64,000 bases of DNA from Neostapfia colusana (lineage: Eukaryota > Streptophyta > Magnoliopsida > Poales > Poaceae), in assembly GCA_030760725.1 (NCBI GenBank), contig JASWHV010000001.1, positions 79,381,683-79,445,682 of the forward strand, in the 5' to 3' direction. A program made the position numbers and the translations under genes. The notes beneath the pieces are model-generated. The model saw only the letters and a program-made list of their open reading frames with translations, did no database searches and was not told the origin of the DNA. This document shows positions 10,200 to 21,742 of this stretch, piece by piece; within the stretch, counting starts at the first letter, position 1; each line of letters starts with the position of its first letter.

Positions 10200-11390
10200 T
10201 CTCTATAGCAATTCAACCGACTGAAGACCGGATACTCTGTTTCTCGGGCTTCATCCAAGGGTGCCACCGAGCTGGTCGCTGGGACAGCTCCTGCTCGGGC
10301 TAGCTGCGTCGACCGACGTCGCCTCTCCCTCTTATCCCCGCAGCCGACTCGACCGAAGACAGAACCGCTCAGCCCTTGCTCCCTCGCACAAGAAACTGAT
10401 CAGAGCATCCACTGCTCCTCCGATCGTCAGCCATCCGCCAATCTCGCATACCAGCCTCGGCTGAGCAGCAAAATGGCACCGCAGAACTCTCCACTACCCC
10501 CTCAAACCATCATCAAGTGAGCTCGTGCTCCATACCCCGAGAATCACACCGATCCGCAGCAGTCGCCACAAAGCCGAGAAGAGGTGCTCTCATGGGCAGC
10601 CTCATCCCGGGCTTGTCACGATCAAGCCAAGCTGTTTTCGGACGCGCAAGAACCTCCTGCAGCTCATCTCCAAAGCTTGAGCCAAGAGGTTGAGCGTCGA
10701 CGGTGAATTTTGCAGTTTCCTTCCAGACGGTGCAAAGCCACCTTCGGGTAAGAAACGTTGAAATTCCTGTTGGATTCTGGTTTAAACCCCACCAAACTTC
10801 GCACATAGGAGCTAGATTTAGTGGCGCACAAGTTGTTCTCATAATACCTAGCGTGAGGACCCCTGTATCTGGCGTAATTCCAAGCTTGCCAAGGGCGGCT
10901 TATTCGGGCAGCATCGGGCGCACGGTGAGACCCACCTTGGAGCTCTCCCCGAGCCTGTCCATGACCATGTCGAGCTTCCTGAGCCACCACTGGTGCTGTA
11001 GAGCCACTTCACCAGGCGTTTGGCAGGCTAGTACCTCGGAGCGACATCACCGGACTCTTCCCGAGCCACTGCACCGTCGCGAGCTCGGTTAGAGCCAAAG
11101 TCGATGAGGGGAAACCCTCCCAACGTGTTGAGCGCACCAAATTAGGGGCTGGCGGCGAGTTAGAGCTCGGGAGCTGACCGGACGATTGAGTTCGGAAGTG
11201 CTGCGGCGACCTCGGCGGCGCTACCGCGAGGGAGGCGCGAGGTAGAAGGCGACTGAGCCGGGCCCGCTGTCAGTGGAAGGAAACAGGGCGGTTTGATCTT
11301 CTGTGAGCACAGATCGACTGTGGCAGCACGGGAATTAAACCTGTAGCCCGTGTGCCGTCGCTTCAGCACCCGACACGTGTATTCGTGGAC
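10200..11390 (+). other. GC-rich island in the G1 LTR
   Basis: A sharp rise in G+C inside an AT-rich LTR. It opens with GTGGGACCCACATGTCAGT (10182-10200) and closes near GTGGACCCACCGG (11389-11401). Short frames such as 10261-10464 have no match in the other LTRs and I do not call them genes. The block looks like a promoter and first exon of a grass gene. Similar islands occupy the same place in every LTR here that is long enough to include it. Confidence 0.6.
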
Positions 11391-12125
11391 CCACCGGTAG
11401 ATTTAAACATTTCTCCGATTTTCAGATTTAGTTTAAACTTCAAACCCACATAACTTTGGCTAGAAAACTCCAAATTGAGTGAACCAAATTTTGTTGGATT
11501 CAGCTCTCTGATTACTTTCCAGCAAATCAAGTTTCACTTCATGGAAATCCTTATTTCTCCAGAATTAATTCTTCAAAGTTCAAACTGGTTACAATTTTAA
11601 CTGGAGAACCCTTTGGGAGAAAATTATGAGATTTTGCTGGGATGTTCACCAAAATATCCCTGAGCTACCCATAAAAAATTGAGATCCATTTGAGCTCGTT
11701 TGATCCACCTAATGGGGTTATTAATAAAACTGTTCCAGAGAAAATAGAAAATGTCCAGAAACATTTTGAGGATTTCTCTGAAATTGTTTAACTCATATCT
11801 TTAGCTAGGAACCTTCAAATTAAGTGAAACCAACTCCATTAGAACCCTCTGAAAATCTTGTTTTCAGAAAGTCATGGCTTGCCCCATGAAAATCCCTAGA
11901 ACGCCCTAGGAGCTCCAATTAAGGTCAAGTACATAATTATTTGTGGAGAGCTCAAATGAGCTTTGCTTCAAATAAAACTTGGCCAAGTCTTTGTTTAGGT
12001 CGTATCCAAACCACAGTAAAAATATCATAGTCATTGGGTCTGTCTAGTAAGACTTACAGTCTTCACAAGTTTAAATTCAATTCAAATGCATTTAAATTGA
12101 TACGTATACATGTTATCTCATGTAG

Positions 12126-12206
12126 TCGCTAAGGTTGAGGAGGAACCCAAAGTCCTAGACTTCGTCACTCCGGAAGAGCAGCTATCCTACGACCAATAGC
12201 AGCAAG
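12126..12206 (+). other. LTR exon B-like acidic frame (G1 LTR)
   Basis: 81 bases between a possible acceptor (ATGTAG) and a GC-type donor (CAAG then GCAAGC). The frame reads AKVEEEPKVLDFVTPEEQL with one TAG near the end (12196-12198). It leaves one base, G, that would join the GG opening exon C at 13302, giving matching intron phase. The frame is kept in four other LTR copies: 51380-51457, 58862-58942, and in reverse 48327-48404 and 53565-53645. Confidence 0.5.
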
Positions 12207-12401
12207 GCAAGCTCCGGTTTGCATTACCCTTTTTACAAAATTTTACTGTTTTGAGAACTTACTTTGAGCACTCAATAAATTCTTGCATTAGAGTCTTGTT
12301 TGAAACCCAAATGCATAGCTAAGAAAACCCTGGGATGGGATTAGGTTTGAAAACCTTGTTAGCTACTGCAATGCTAAGACAGTGTAGGATTCGGTACAAG
12401 T

Positions 12402-12420
12402 CGAGTAGTTGGAACTACTC
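12402..12420 (+). other. Conserved LTR hairpin
   Basis: CGAGTAGTT and AACTACTC(G) form an inverted repeat with a two-base loop. The last base is changed in this copy. The perfect form is at 131-150 in LTR-A and variants sit at 59140-59159, 38585-38605 and 48107-48127. Confidence 0.6.
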
Positions 12421-13301
12421 ACGAGGATAGGCTAGTGGCACATCGCTCGGGTAAAGATAGCAAATGAAACACATGGCAAGAAAAATGAGACCGAGCGGAG
12501 AGTAAGGGCAGCAGGACTTTGGGGCCTGGGTGCTATAGCTCCGCTTGTGTCGATTGAGGACCGAGCCGTGTGCGGGCCTGTTGAACAAGCTAGAACAGTA
12601 CCAAAGACCTACCGGCTATATGGGAACCGGGAAACCAATGTAACTCGGGTAGCTGGATGTCGAGGCATAGCTGGTCGTTCAGAGGGTAGGTTGAGAGCTC
12701 GAGATGTAAATCGGCTGCCGGCACTGTGGATGCGCACGCAGAGACCTCTTGCTCGGGACGATTGGACCGATTCAACATTTGGCTGAAGGGTGAAAGGTGG
12801 TCGCGTATGACGTCCGTGATAGTTGCTGTAGGCAACATCGAGTACGGGCATACGTGACGGGTTATTGGGGTAACCCTGCAGGTGTAAATCAATTATAATC
12901 GCTGTCCCTCACGGTAAGTGAGTACCACATGTTCACTGTACAGTGATGTAGAAAGAACAGGCTAGATACATGTTAAAAGTTTGTTGATTTGAAAGTTATA
13001 CTTGCTTGTTAATGTCTTGTTGTAGCTTAGAGATAATTAAAGTTCTTTTCAACTTTGGGAAAAGTACATGAGAGAAATGTGTTTCTTGTTTGATTGCGGC
13101 TCTCTCATGTGCCTTAGCGTAAGGTTCTCCACAACCTTCTGCTAAAACATTGAAAGTAAGGTTCAAATAATTAGGCGAGTCCTTTGGAAATTATTTACCT
13201 CATGTACCCTATACCCATCATGTAGAAGTTTCATGTATAGGAGAGACGGGTCAGTCTTGCTGCGCCATCATGCTCACTGCTTGTGCTTGAAGCTTTTGCA
13301 G

Positions 13302-13390
13302 GGGTTTATGAGGAAGGGATTCCCGAGGAGGAGACGGAACCCCAGGAGGGGAACCCCGTCGAGTGGGAGTCGTGCACGCCGCCATGTTAG
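13302..13390 (+). other. LTR exon C-like acidic frame (G1 LTR)
   Basis: After GCTTTTGCAG the frame reads VYEEGIPEEETEPQEGNP, then VEWESCTPPC and TAG at 13388-13390. The same ending is found in the solo LTR and, with changes, in the G2 LTR. The intron between B and C would be 1095 bases, against 1091 in the solo LTR. Confidence 0.5.
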
Positions 13391-13620
13391 TGTGTGTGCG
13401 TGCTAGCGGGGACACGTTCACGGGCTGAACGTGAACTCGATGCGTAGTCTATGCCCGTTAGTGTAGACTGAACATATTTTGTTGTACAAATGTTCATAAA
13501 CCTGTTTATGTAATAAAACTTTGCTTCTGCTTTGTATCTTTGACGTGCGTTATTCGGTGTTGTGCAACGCAGCACCCCTCAGCGTGATCCTGGCTCGACA
13601 AGGACGTTGAGGCCGTGTCA

Positions 13621-15440
13621 CTTGGCATACTCCACTTTTGGCTTTTTAGAAACTTGGGAATCTTATGAGTCTATAGGACTTGGTTTCATCATTTTTGGAG
13701 TACCCTACATAATGATATGGAATTTAAAAGATTGGGCTAAAATTTGGAAAAATGTTTCTGTTATTTTTTCTAATTTTCAGAGACATACAAGATTGTACCA
13801 TCATTTGGCCTAGCAAATGAGATCCAATGCCTCTGAAATTTTTACTGGACTTCAACTATATTTAGAGGAAGGTTCCGCTCAAAATTGGGAATTTTCCAAT
13901 AAACAGAACTCCTGTAATTAATTCCATAAAATTTTCCTTTATTTAATTAATGAGCCAAATCCAGGGATTTTCTTAAGTATTGGGATGCACCTATGGATAG
14001 TACTCACTGAGAGGAATCCAATGAAATTTAATTCACAATTTTTTAAAGTTCCTGCTGAAAGTTATGAGCATTTGAAGTTTGATGGAAATCTGAACAGAAG
14101 TTGGGAAAAATTTAAACTGCTGCCAGGTGGACCCACACCTTTCTTCAACCTCGTGACAGCAGGGCTCGGGTGGCGGCGCTCTCCGGCGAGGTCCGTGGGA
14201 ACCAAGTTTCCGGCCGCCTCTTGGGCTAAATCTCGCCTTCTCTCACTTTAGGACCACGGGGAACTCATCCCTAGGGTCGGCCGAGGCCACCGGCCACCGG
14301 AAACCTGTCATCGATGGGCGGCGGCGGCACCACTTCGGTGATGTCTAACTCGCAGTAGGATGGCTCAAAAGCTTCGGTTACTCTTCCTAAAGCACCGTGG
14401 TGGAACCCTAATCATCTTCATGCGCTCAAATCAGCTCCAAATGGGCTGCAAACATGAGTTCATTGGCGACCTAGGACAAAAACCGGCGGTGGCTCGAAAT
14501 TCTCGAAGAACAGCACCTAAACTCAATGATTTTCGATGATTTTTGATCCTAGAGGGGCATGGCAAGGTCTAGAACGTGTTTGTAGCTCGGCACAAGCTTC
14601 GTGGACTGATCACCACAAATTTTGGATTTTTGGGCGGATCGGTTCTTTGAATAACCACACGGTAAACGGAGAAATTCTTCCTCGGTGATGCATGAAAGGA
14701 TGAGAGGTTTGCACGGGCGTGTCAATCACCCTTAGGGCGGTCGTTTTCGGTGTAGCGCGTTGGCCACGAGAAGGCTTGTAGCACTCGGAAACCGGGGAAC
14801 CGAAGACAACCGAGCGGCGGTGAGTTTTTCCTTCAGAGCTGCAGGGAAGGCTGTGAACAGCGCGAGGGGGAAACGGTTCACGGGGCAGGGAGCTACGGTC
14901 TTATCCTTCGGCCGCCGGATGAACCTAGCAGGAGCTGGCACTCGGACGGTTGTGCTGCAGCCCGCGCTGGCACGCCCTCGGCAACTGACCAAAGAAAAGA
15001 GAAGTTTTGCCTCTTTCATGAGTGACATGTGGGTCCACCTCTCCCCTCTTCTCTTTCGAAATTCCATTTGAATTAGCAAACAAGCTCCAAATTTGATCAA
15101 AATTGGAGAATACGCCAAAAGAAATATGAGGAACACCATGGTGCACTCAAATTTGGATTTCGGTGAAGTTGGTGTTTGAAACTGACATTTAAATTCAATT
15201 CTAATTGTCTCCCATTTTAATTCCGACAAATAGGAAATCCTTTCCAAATGATCTAAAAATTTGCCGGGCTTCTATTTGGTTTTAGGACCCAATTTGGGGA
15301 TTTAGATCTCCGTGTTCGGAAATTTTGCAAGTTTGATTTAGACTTGGAGCTCACACCTTTATATTCAAAAGTTTAAGTTTCCTCTCTTTTTCCTAGATGT
15401 GATTGGGCAGCTCCACTTGCTAGAAGTTTGGGATTTCACA
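13621..15440 (-). repeat. R1 left (3') LTR, partial
   Basis: It aligns over its length with 23658-25490 of the R1 right LTR, including the boundary TAGAA.TTTGGGATTTCACA. The part equivalent to 21743-23657 is absent because G1 is inserted here; it should lie left of the window. No gene. Minus-strand frames in the GC-rich part (14732-15247) have a counterpart only in the partner LTR and are not counted. Confidence 0.88.
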
Positions 15441-15441
15441 T

Positions 15442-15454
15442 CCCTCCCCCCTTA
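15442..15454 (-). other. Polypurine tract of R1
   Basis: CCCTCCCCCCTTAAAAAGA, the reverse complement of the family tract, adjoins the LTR end at 15440 and sets R1 on the minus strand. Confidence 0.88.
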
Positions 15455-15507
15455 AAAAGAATCTCGTCCCAAGATTCCAAAGAAGAGATAAAGTGGTAGA
15501 GAAGGAA

Positions 15508-16880
15508 TTACTGGATATAAGCGGACAGCAAGTCCGGATTGTTCGAACGGAGGTATTCTTCACTCTCCCATGTCACTTCCTCCGTGGTGTGATTGCTCCA
15601 TAACACCTTATAGAATAGGAGCATCCGATTCCTTGTCGACCGAGTCTTTTCATCAATAATCCGGATTGGATGCTTGGTATAAGAGAGATCCGGTTGCAAT
15701 GTCTCGAGATCTTTAGTGCGGACAGCAATGGTATTCTTGATACATTTCCGAAGCTGGGAGACATGAAATATGTCATGCACCCCAGCGAGATTTGTTGGTA
15801 GATCAAGCCGGTAGGCTACGTGTCCACATTTCTCTGTGATAGCAAATGGACCGATAAACCGGGGAGCGAGTTTTCCTTTTACATCGAATCGGTGAACTCC
15901 TTTCATTGGAGATAGGCAGAGATATACGTATTCTCCGGCATTGAAGTTGAGCGGTCAACGTCGCTGGTCTGCGTAGCTCTTCTGTTGAGATTGAGCAGCC
16001 TTTAAATTCGCTTGTATGACCCGGACTCGTTCTTCAGCGTCATTGACAAGGTCAATCCCGAATGTCACCCTTTCACCGGATTCACACCGATTCAGTGGTG
16101 TGTGACATCTCCGGCCATAGAGAGCCTCGTATGGTGCCATCTTGATACTCGTCTAATAGCTGTTGTTGTATGAGAATTCCGCCAACGGTAAATATGCATC
16201 CTAATTTTTACCGTGGTGGATGGCACACCCTCTCAACATATCTTCCAAAACTTGATTCACCCTCTCGGTTTGTCCATAGGTTTGAGAGTGATATGCGGAG
16301 ATTCTAAGCAATTTTATTTGCAAAGATGCATGCAGCTGTTCCCAGAAATGAGAAACTAACAGTGCACCTCGATCTGAAACTATTGTTCTTGGGACTCCAT
16401 GCATGCATAAGATCCGTGTATTGTATAACTCCGCATATTTCTTGGCGTTGAATCCCACATTTACAGGTATGAAGTGTGCTTATTTGGTTAATCGGTCAAC
16501 GATCACCCAAACCGAATCATGCTTCCGAGATGTGAGCAGTAACCTGACAATGAAATCCATACTCACATCTTCCCACTTCCATGCCAGAATACTAAGGGGC
16601 TGCAGCAATCCAGGTTTCTTCATGTGATCGGCTTTCATCCTGCAACACGTATCGCACTCAGATACGTATTTAGCTATTTCCCGCTTCATCTGTGTCCACC
16701 AAAACTTGTTTCTCAAATCTCGGTACATCTTGTTTCTGCCGTGATGAATGGAAAATTTTGATAAATGTGCTTTGTCTGATATTTTCTTACCAAGCTTCAT
16801 GTCCTGCAGTAGGACCATACGGTTCTTGAACCATAACATACCGTTCTCCTTATTCCGGAAGCACTTAACCTCTCCTTTGT
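15508..16880 (-). pseudogene. R1 integrase and chromodomain-like tail, broken
   Basis: Read on the minus strand in four pieces. 16839-16480 holds the N-terminal part (CDTCCRMKADHM, MDFIVRL). 16458-16201 holds the core (HGVPRTIVSDRGALLVS, TERVNQVLEDML). 16140-15955 is the linker (APYEALYGRRC). 15906-15508 is the C-terminus with KLAPRFIGPF, HDIFHVSQLRKC and the chromodomain-like VLWSNHTTEEVTWE. Frameshifts and stops separate the pieces. The SDRG around the second catalytic Asp is intact, unlike in G1. Confidence 0.87.
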
Positions 16881-17420
16881 CTATTCACTTTAGATATGTG
16901 CCATGCCTTCATCTTTGTTTTGTGCCTCTACAATTTCATCTCGAATTGTAGGAATGAGGTCCAGATTAAACAATGACCCATAAGGAACCAAGCGCAGGCT
17001 CGGTCCTTCTTCTTCCATTGCAGCCATGGTTAAGTTATGAACATGTGCTTTCCGACTAAGTGCGTCGGCAACCACATTCGCTTTTCCAGGATGGTAATGT
17101 ATCTATATTTAATAGTCTTTAATTAACTCTAACCATCTTCACTGCCTTATATTTAATTCCTTTTGTGTGACGATATACTTTAAACTTTTGTGGTCGGTGT
17201 AGAGGTGAACTAAGTTTCCTAGTAAATAGTGCCTCCACATTTTTAGAGCAAGGACAGCGGCAGCTAGCTCGAGGTCATGTGTCGGCTAATTCTGCTCGTG
17301 ATTCCGAAGCTGCCTGGATCCATACGCGACCACTCTCACTTCTTGCATAAGCACACAGCCAAGGCCGATGCCGGATGCATTGCAATAAACATCAAAAGCC
17401 TTAGTCGTATTGGGTTGCGC
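16881..17420 (-). pseudogene. R1 RNase H and linker
   Basis: The minus strand shows ADALSRKAHVHNLTM (around 17075-17030) and the block for LVHLYTDHKSLKY upstream of it, with stops between, then VYCNASGIGLGCVLMQ in the same frame as the RT. The first catalytic Asp position reads CNAS where the family has CDAS, so it is probably inactive. Confidence 0.8.
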
Positions 17421-18185
17421 CAACACTGGGGCTGTTGTGAGGTGTTTTACCAATGCTTTGAACGCCTCCTCACATGCTTCACTCCACACATAATTTTTGC
17501 CCTTCTTCAGAAGTTCCGTCATCAGTTTAGAGATCTTGGAGAAATTCGGAATGAATCTCCGGTAGTTACCCGCTAAACCGAGGAAGCTACGGACTTTATG
17601 GACTGATTTTGGTGAACTCCAATTCAGCACTTGAACAATCTTGCTTGGATCAACCGTGATGCCCTCCGCAGAAATAATGTGCCCAAGAAATGGCACTTGG
17701 TTGATCCAAAACACACATTTTCTGAATTTTGGATATAGCTTGTGACCCCGTAGGCGTTGGAGCACAATATGCAAATGCTCGGCGTGTTCTTCTTCCGATT
17801 TAGAATAGACTAAGATATCATCGATGAAGACCAAAACTAACTTGTCCAACTGCGGCATGAAGACTGAATTCATCAAGTACATAAAATGATCCGGAGCATT
17901 GGTAAGTCCGAATGACATGACGAGATACTCATATAACCCGTATCTCGTCGAGAATGCCATCTTAGGTATGTATTCCACCGGGATTTTTATTTAATGATAT
18001 CTGGACCGAAGATCCATCTTCGAGAAAACCTTAGCACCCATGAATTGATCGAAAATTATACCGATACATGATAGTGGATACTTGTTCTTGATAGTTACGG
18101 CATTAAGTGGACGATAGTCCACACATAGCCTTAGAGTCTCATCTTTTTGCTTACGAACAGCATGGAGCATCCCCACAGTGATGAA
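17421..18185 (-). pseudogene. R1 reverse transcriptase, catalytic motif intact
   Basis: The main frame (17978-17286, shared with RNase H) carries MSFGLTNAPDHFMYLMN, FIDDILVYSKSEEEH (FIDD at 17829-17818), VPFLGHIISAEGI and RSFLGLAGNYRRF. The N-terminal part (18176-17991) has RLCVDYRPLNAV and FSKMDLRSRYH. A stop and frame change lie near 17985. This is the only gypsy RT in the window that keeps both catalytic Asp residues of the FIDD box. Confidence 0.88.
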
Positions 18186-18830
18186 CTTGGTCGAATAAAG
18201 CCTTTGCTTAACAAATCATTCAGTTGTTCTTTCAGCTCCGTGGGTTCTTTTGGTGCCATTTTATACGGCCTCCGAGAAATGGGTGTGGTTCCCGGTGCTA
18301 GTTCAATTTTGAACTCCACCTCAAATTCATTCGGCAAGCCTGGTAAACCGTCGGGAAACACGTCCGGATTTTCCCGGACCACTGGAATGTCCTCCAGTTT
18401 ATTAGCTTCAACATTGTGTACAGCGGTAACTCCCAGTTCAACATTTCTCAGAATCAACGTGTGTTGCCCGTGCCTCTTCGAGTTCAGCTGCACCGTTCGT
18501 GAACTAATATCGAAGATAGCTTGGTGATGTGTCAAACAAGCCATTTCCAAGATGATATCAATCCGCAAGCCTTCCAGGATGATGAAAGTAGTAGGATATA
18601 TCCGCCTATCCAAACATATAGGCGCTCGAGCAATAATCCTGCCCGCTGTCCTCCTACCTGGCCAAGGTGGTTGAGGGTATTTGATGCTTAACCACATAAT
18701 CTTTGCTGATAAAATCATGTGTGGCCCCCGAGTCGAACAACATGAATGTGGGCTGATCACGTACGCTGAACATACCCACAAACACGGGTTCTCACACGGG
18801 AACATATTCAACTGTCATATAGTTTACGTT
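18186..18830 (-). pseudogene. R1 protease and RT lead-in
   Basis: The minus strand shows the retropepsin motif FDSGATHDFIS (DSGA at 18734-18723, intact) and later, in another frame, RIIARAPICLDRRIYPTTF, KLEDIPVVRENPDVF and VEFKIELAPGTTPISRRPY. A frameshift lies between 18690 and 18640. Confidence 0.8.
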
Positions 18831-19962
18831 TCCCACTTTCAGTGCTGTCCTCCTTGGCTGACCATGGAATTTCTTTGCAGCTTGAGATGACATGTTACTG
18901 CTGCTCTGTTTGGTTACATGGAACTCCATTGTGATATGCCCCACATCGCTACAAGCCTACAAGTATCGTACGATGCGAGCTCAGGACCTTCATAGGATGG
19001 AAGTGGTTGATATACTTGTGCACTTTGCTGAGGTGGGGTGCACAAACACTCATTTGCTGCTGCTGCAGTGGCTGAACATCCATGGTTGGGTATGGATGGA
19101 ATTGGATCTGCGGTGGTCCATCAAAGGACTGAATTTCCACCCCGGATGGAAATCAATATATTGCCAGTTGTTCTTGAGGATAATCATCTGTACTTTCCGG
19201 TGATAAACTGCTCTTCCTATTACTTTCTTTATACTGGAGTTCAGCTATTTCTTGAATCATAGCGGCATTGACTAACTCGCTATAATTCTCTTTATTGAAT
19301 AATGCCACTTTCGCTCGAAGCTCCACGTTGCGGCCTCGGAAGAAGTAATGACAATTAACCATCTCCTTATCTACATAAGCGGATGCATATTGTACTAAAC
19401 GGTTAAATTCCGTAAAGTACTCCATAACACTCATCCCTTCTTGTTTGAGTTCATAGAACTCTTCAACTCTGGTTTTAACGATGCCCGCACAGATATGACA
19501 TGCACAGAAAGTATCACAAAACTCCATCCACGTCACACGATGGCCTTCCATGATTTTAGCAAGATACTCAAACCACCAAGCCCCAGCGGATCCATGAAGT
19601 TCCTGAGCGGCAAATAAATCCTTCTCATATTCATCACACTGGAGCATTCCCAATTTAGATTCAATCACCCGAAGCCAATAATCTGCCTCCAAGGTTTCTT
19701 TAGCTTCCGAGAATACCGGTGATTGTCTTGCTAGAAAATCCAGATAAGTATTCAGTGTGGGATTACGCTGTAAGGTATCCTGTCAGATGCCTTGCTGCAC
19801 CAACATGTCAAGAGACTCAGCCATTTTTCCCAACACCTCCGCCAGTCCAGTTGATGATGGCGGGGATTGTCGCTGCGACAAATCATTTCCATCCCGGCTG
19901 GAACCACCAACCTCACACCCGGAATGAGTGTGATCCATACTGCAAGAGCGAGCAATTTACGT
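18831..19962 (-). pseudogene. gag: R1 gag, broken
   Basis: It starts on the minus strand with an ATG near 19938 (MDHTHSGCEVGGSSRDG), one base after CTCTTGCAG, a splice-acceptor-like end of the leader. A stop follows after about 50 codons. The gag core is read from 19692 to 19153 (ADYWLRVIESKLGML, WWFEYL, MEFCDTFCACHI, FFRGRNVELRAKVALFN). The zinc knuckle near 18965-18920 has decayed (ACSDVGHITMEFH; two of the ligands lost). Confidence 0.82.
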
Positions 19963-21726
19963 TTAGTATCCAAGATTGTACTCAACTTGAACTCAAAATT
20001 ATTAACCGCAAAAGCATCACATCAACAGTGCATCCTACATGAAAGAAAACAAGGTTTTTGACAATTCTGAGATATAACCCACGATTGCTCAAGTTTGTCA
20101 AACACTTAAATCAACTGCAAGGAATGATGAAAGATAACTAAGGAATATGACATGGAACTTAGAGAAGCATAAAACCTCCCTGTCCACAACAAGCCCTAAG
20201 TTACATGGGCAATGAGCAATGCTCTGTTCAGAATGACCAGTTGTCCTTAATCCCAGAATTTGAATATGAACATGGCAATTTCATGTCTCAAGTTGAGTAT
20301 CAAAGTTATAGTTAACTTCAATATCTTTCTGACGAGTATTCACTTGCCCTCATATCAGTTCTGGATCAAGAGTAATGATATTTCAATGTTGACAGAAATC
20401 TGGAGCAATTTTGACAGCACCTCCTCCGAAAGTGACTGTTTTATCCGCAAGATTTCATACAATTAGACTCCAAATCTGGAGAAACTTTGAACTACAAAGT
20501 CGTATCATATATCATATACTTTCTAACGGTGTCTTACCTGACCCTCAGAGATTTTTCTACAAGAAGTTATGTTTGAAATACAGAAAATTCCAGAGAGCAT
20601 TTTTGGTCTGCCCTGTTTTTGGACAGTTAACACTCATCTGAGATTTTCATCCATTAGGAAGGAGATTCTTTTATGGAGTTATACAGAAAAGTTGTAGAAG
20701 ACTTCGAAACCTTTCCATAATGGTATGACACACCTCCATTGGTTCAACCAATCAAATGTTATGTCCTGTTCAAATTCAGAAAAAATTATGCCAAAAACAG
20801 GGGAGGTTGTTCCTAAGTCTTTGGGAAAGAATCTATACTCCCAAATGAACTCTCAGTTCAACATGGGAGTTCATTAACCCCTAATGGAATCCTACACTCC
20901 AAATTTACTCTTTTATTTGAAAACTTCCTTTTGCATGCAGTTAAGAACATCTCGCGGTACTACGTCTTCTCACCAAATCAAAAGTCCTAACCGGCTTTAT
21001 ACCGGCATATACGTCTCAAATGGTGGCACTAAAACGATAACTCACACACGTTTTCTAAACGGAATGTTCTAACATGGTCATGGTACCTGCAGAAAACCAT
21101 TCAGTAGTGAAGCACACAAGAGGTTTGTCATTGCAGGCAGGTTCATATCATACTAAAAACATAAGCCCCGTATCATTGCCACACGGGTCATCCTTGAGTC
21201 AGGCCACGTCTCAAGGTACATGATCGTATTATTCACCACCCGAAAGAGGGCTCCACACCTTTGCAATTAAGCACACCGGTGGAAGAGCGCTTTCATATGC
21301 CTCATAGGACATGAAGAGTCCTAGAGGACATACTACGTGTTACAAACCACATGATGGGGTCTCCTCCTCTTGCCCCTGGGTTTGCGCACTGGAGGCTAGT
21401 GCATTTCATATGTCTCTAAGACATGAAGAGTCTTAGAAAACATATTCACTTCCCGTCCACTTCTGAACGGAACATCCCAGACTACTTTCCTCATATGGGG
21501 GAGCTAACCAAAATTGATCCACTTTTGGTGGAGTTCCTTGCCATGCTTACCTCCACGTTGGTGCGTTGTTACAGAATTGAAATACTGAATATTAACACAA
21601 GTTAGCTTGCCACCTTAAGTAACTATACTATTAATAGTCCTTATGTCGGCATACTATACGTTTCTCACTCGTATACTTCTAAGTTTTCGAAAATATGCTC
21701 TTTTCGTGCGTGCTATTCCCAATGCG
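19963..21726 (-). other. R1 leader, no ORF0
   Basis: 1.76 kb between primer site and gag. It is homologous to the G1 leader (GGGCAGA..AAA.CTCTCTG.AA and GGAGGTGCTGTC blocks) but passes straight into gag. There is no counterpart of ORF0. A block with CATATG..TCTAAGACATGAAGAGTC occurs twice, near 21295 and 21409. I see no coding region. Confidence 0.7.
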
Positions 21727-21738
21727 GCTCTGATACCA
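21727..21738 (-). other. Primer binding site of R1
   Basis: GCTCTGATACCA on the plus strand is the reverse complement of the initiator tRNA-Met site, four bases from the LTR edge at 21743. Confidence 0.92.
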
Positions 21739-21742
21739 CGCC

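Larger units (their letters stand above)
9573..13620 (+). repeat. G1 3' LTR, 4.05 kb
   Basis: It begins TGTCAGGGCC after the polypurine tract and ends GGCCGTGTCA. It is unusually long. Internal order: AT-rich start; GC-rich island (about 10200-11390); AT-rich intron-like block (11400-12125); acidic frame B (12126-12206); hairpin-rich part; acidic frame C (13302-13390); AATAAA at 13512-13517, about 100 bases before the end. The next five bases (CTTGG) match the uninterrupted R1 LTR at 23658, as expected if G1 inserted into the left LTR of R1. Confidence 0.92.

Noticed and set aside
10261..10464. 67-codon frame as first exon of the LTR gene
   Set aside because: Not conserved in the solo LTR or the G2 LTR, and no donor matching exon B phase could be fixed.
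14732..15247. 171-codon minus frame in the R1 left LTR, with a similar frame at 24777-25193
   Set aside because: The two copies are LTRs of one element, so similarity is not independent evidence; no counterpart in R3 or R4 islands.
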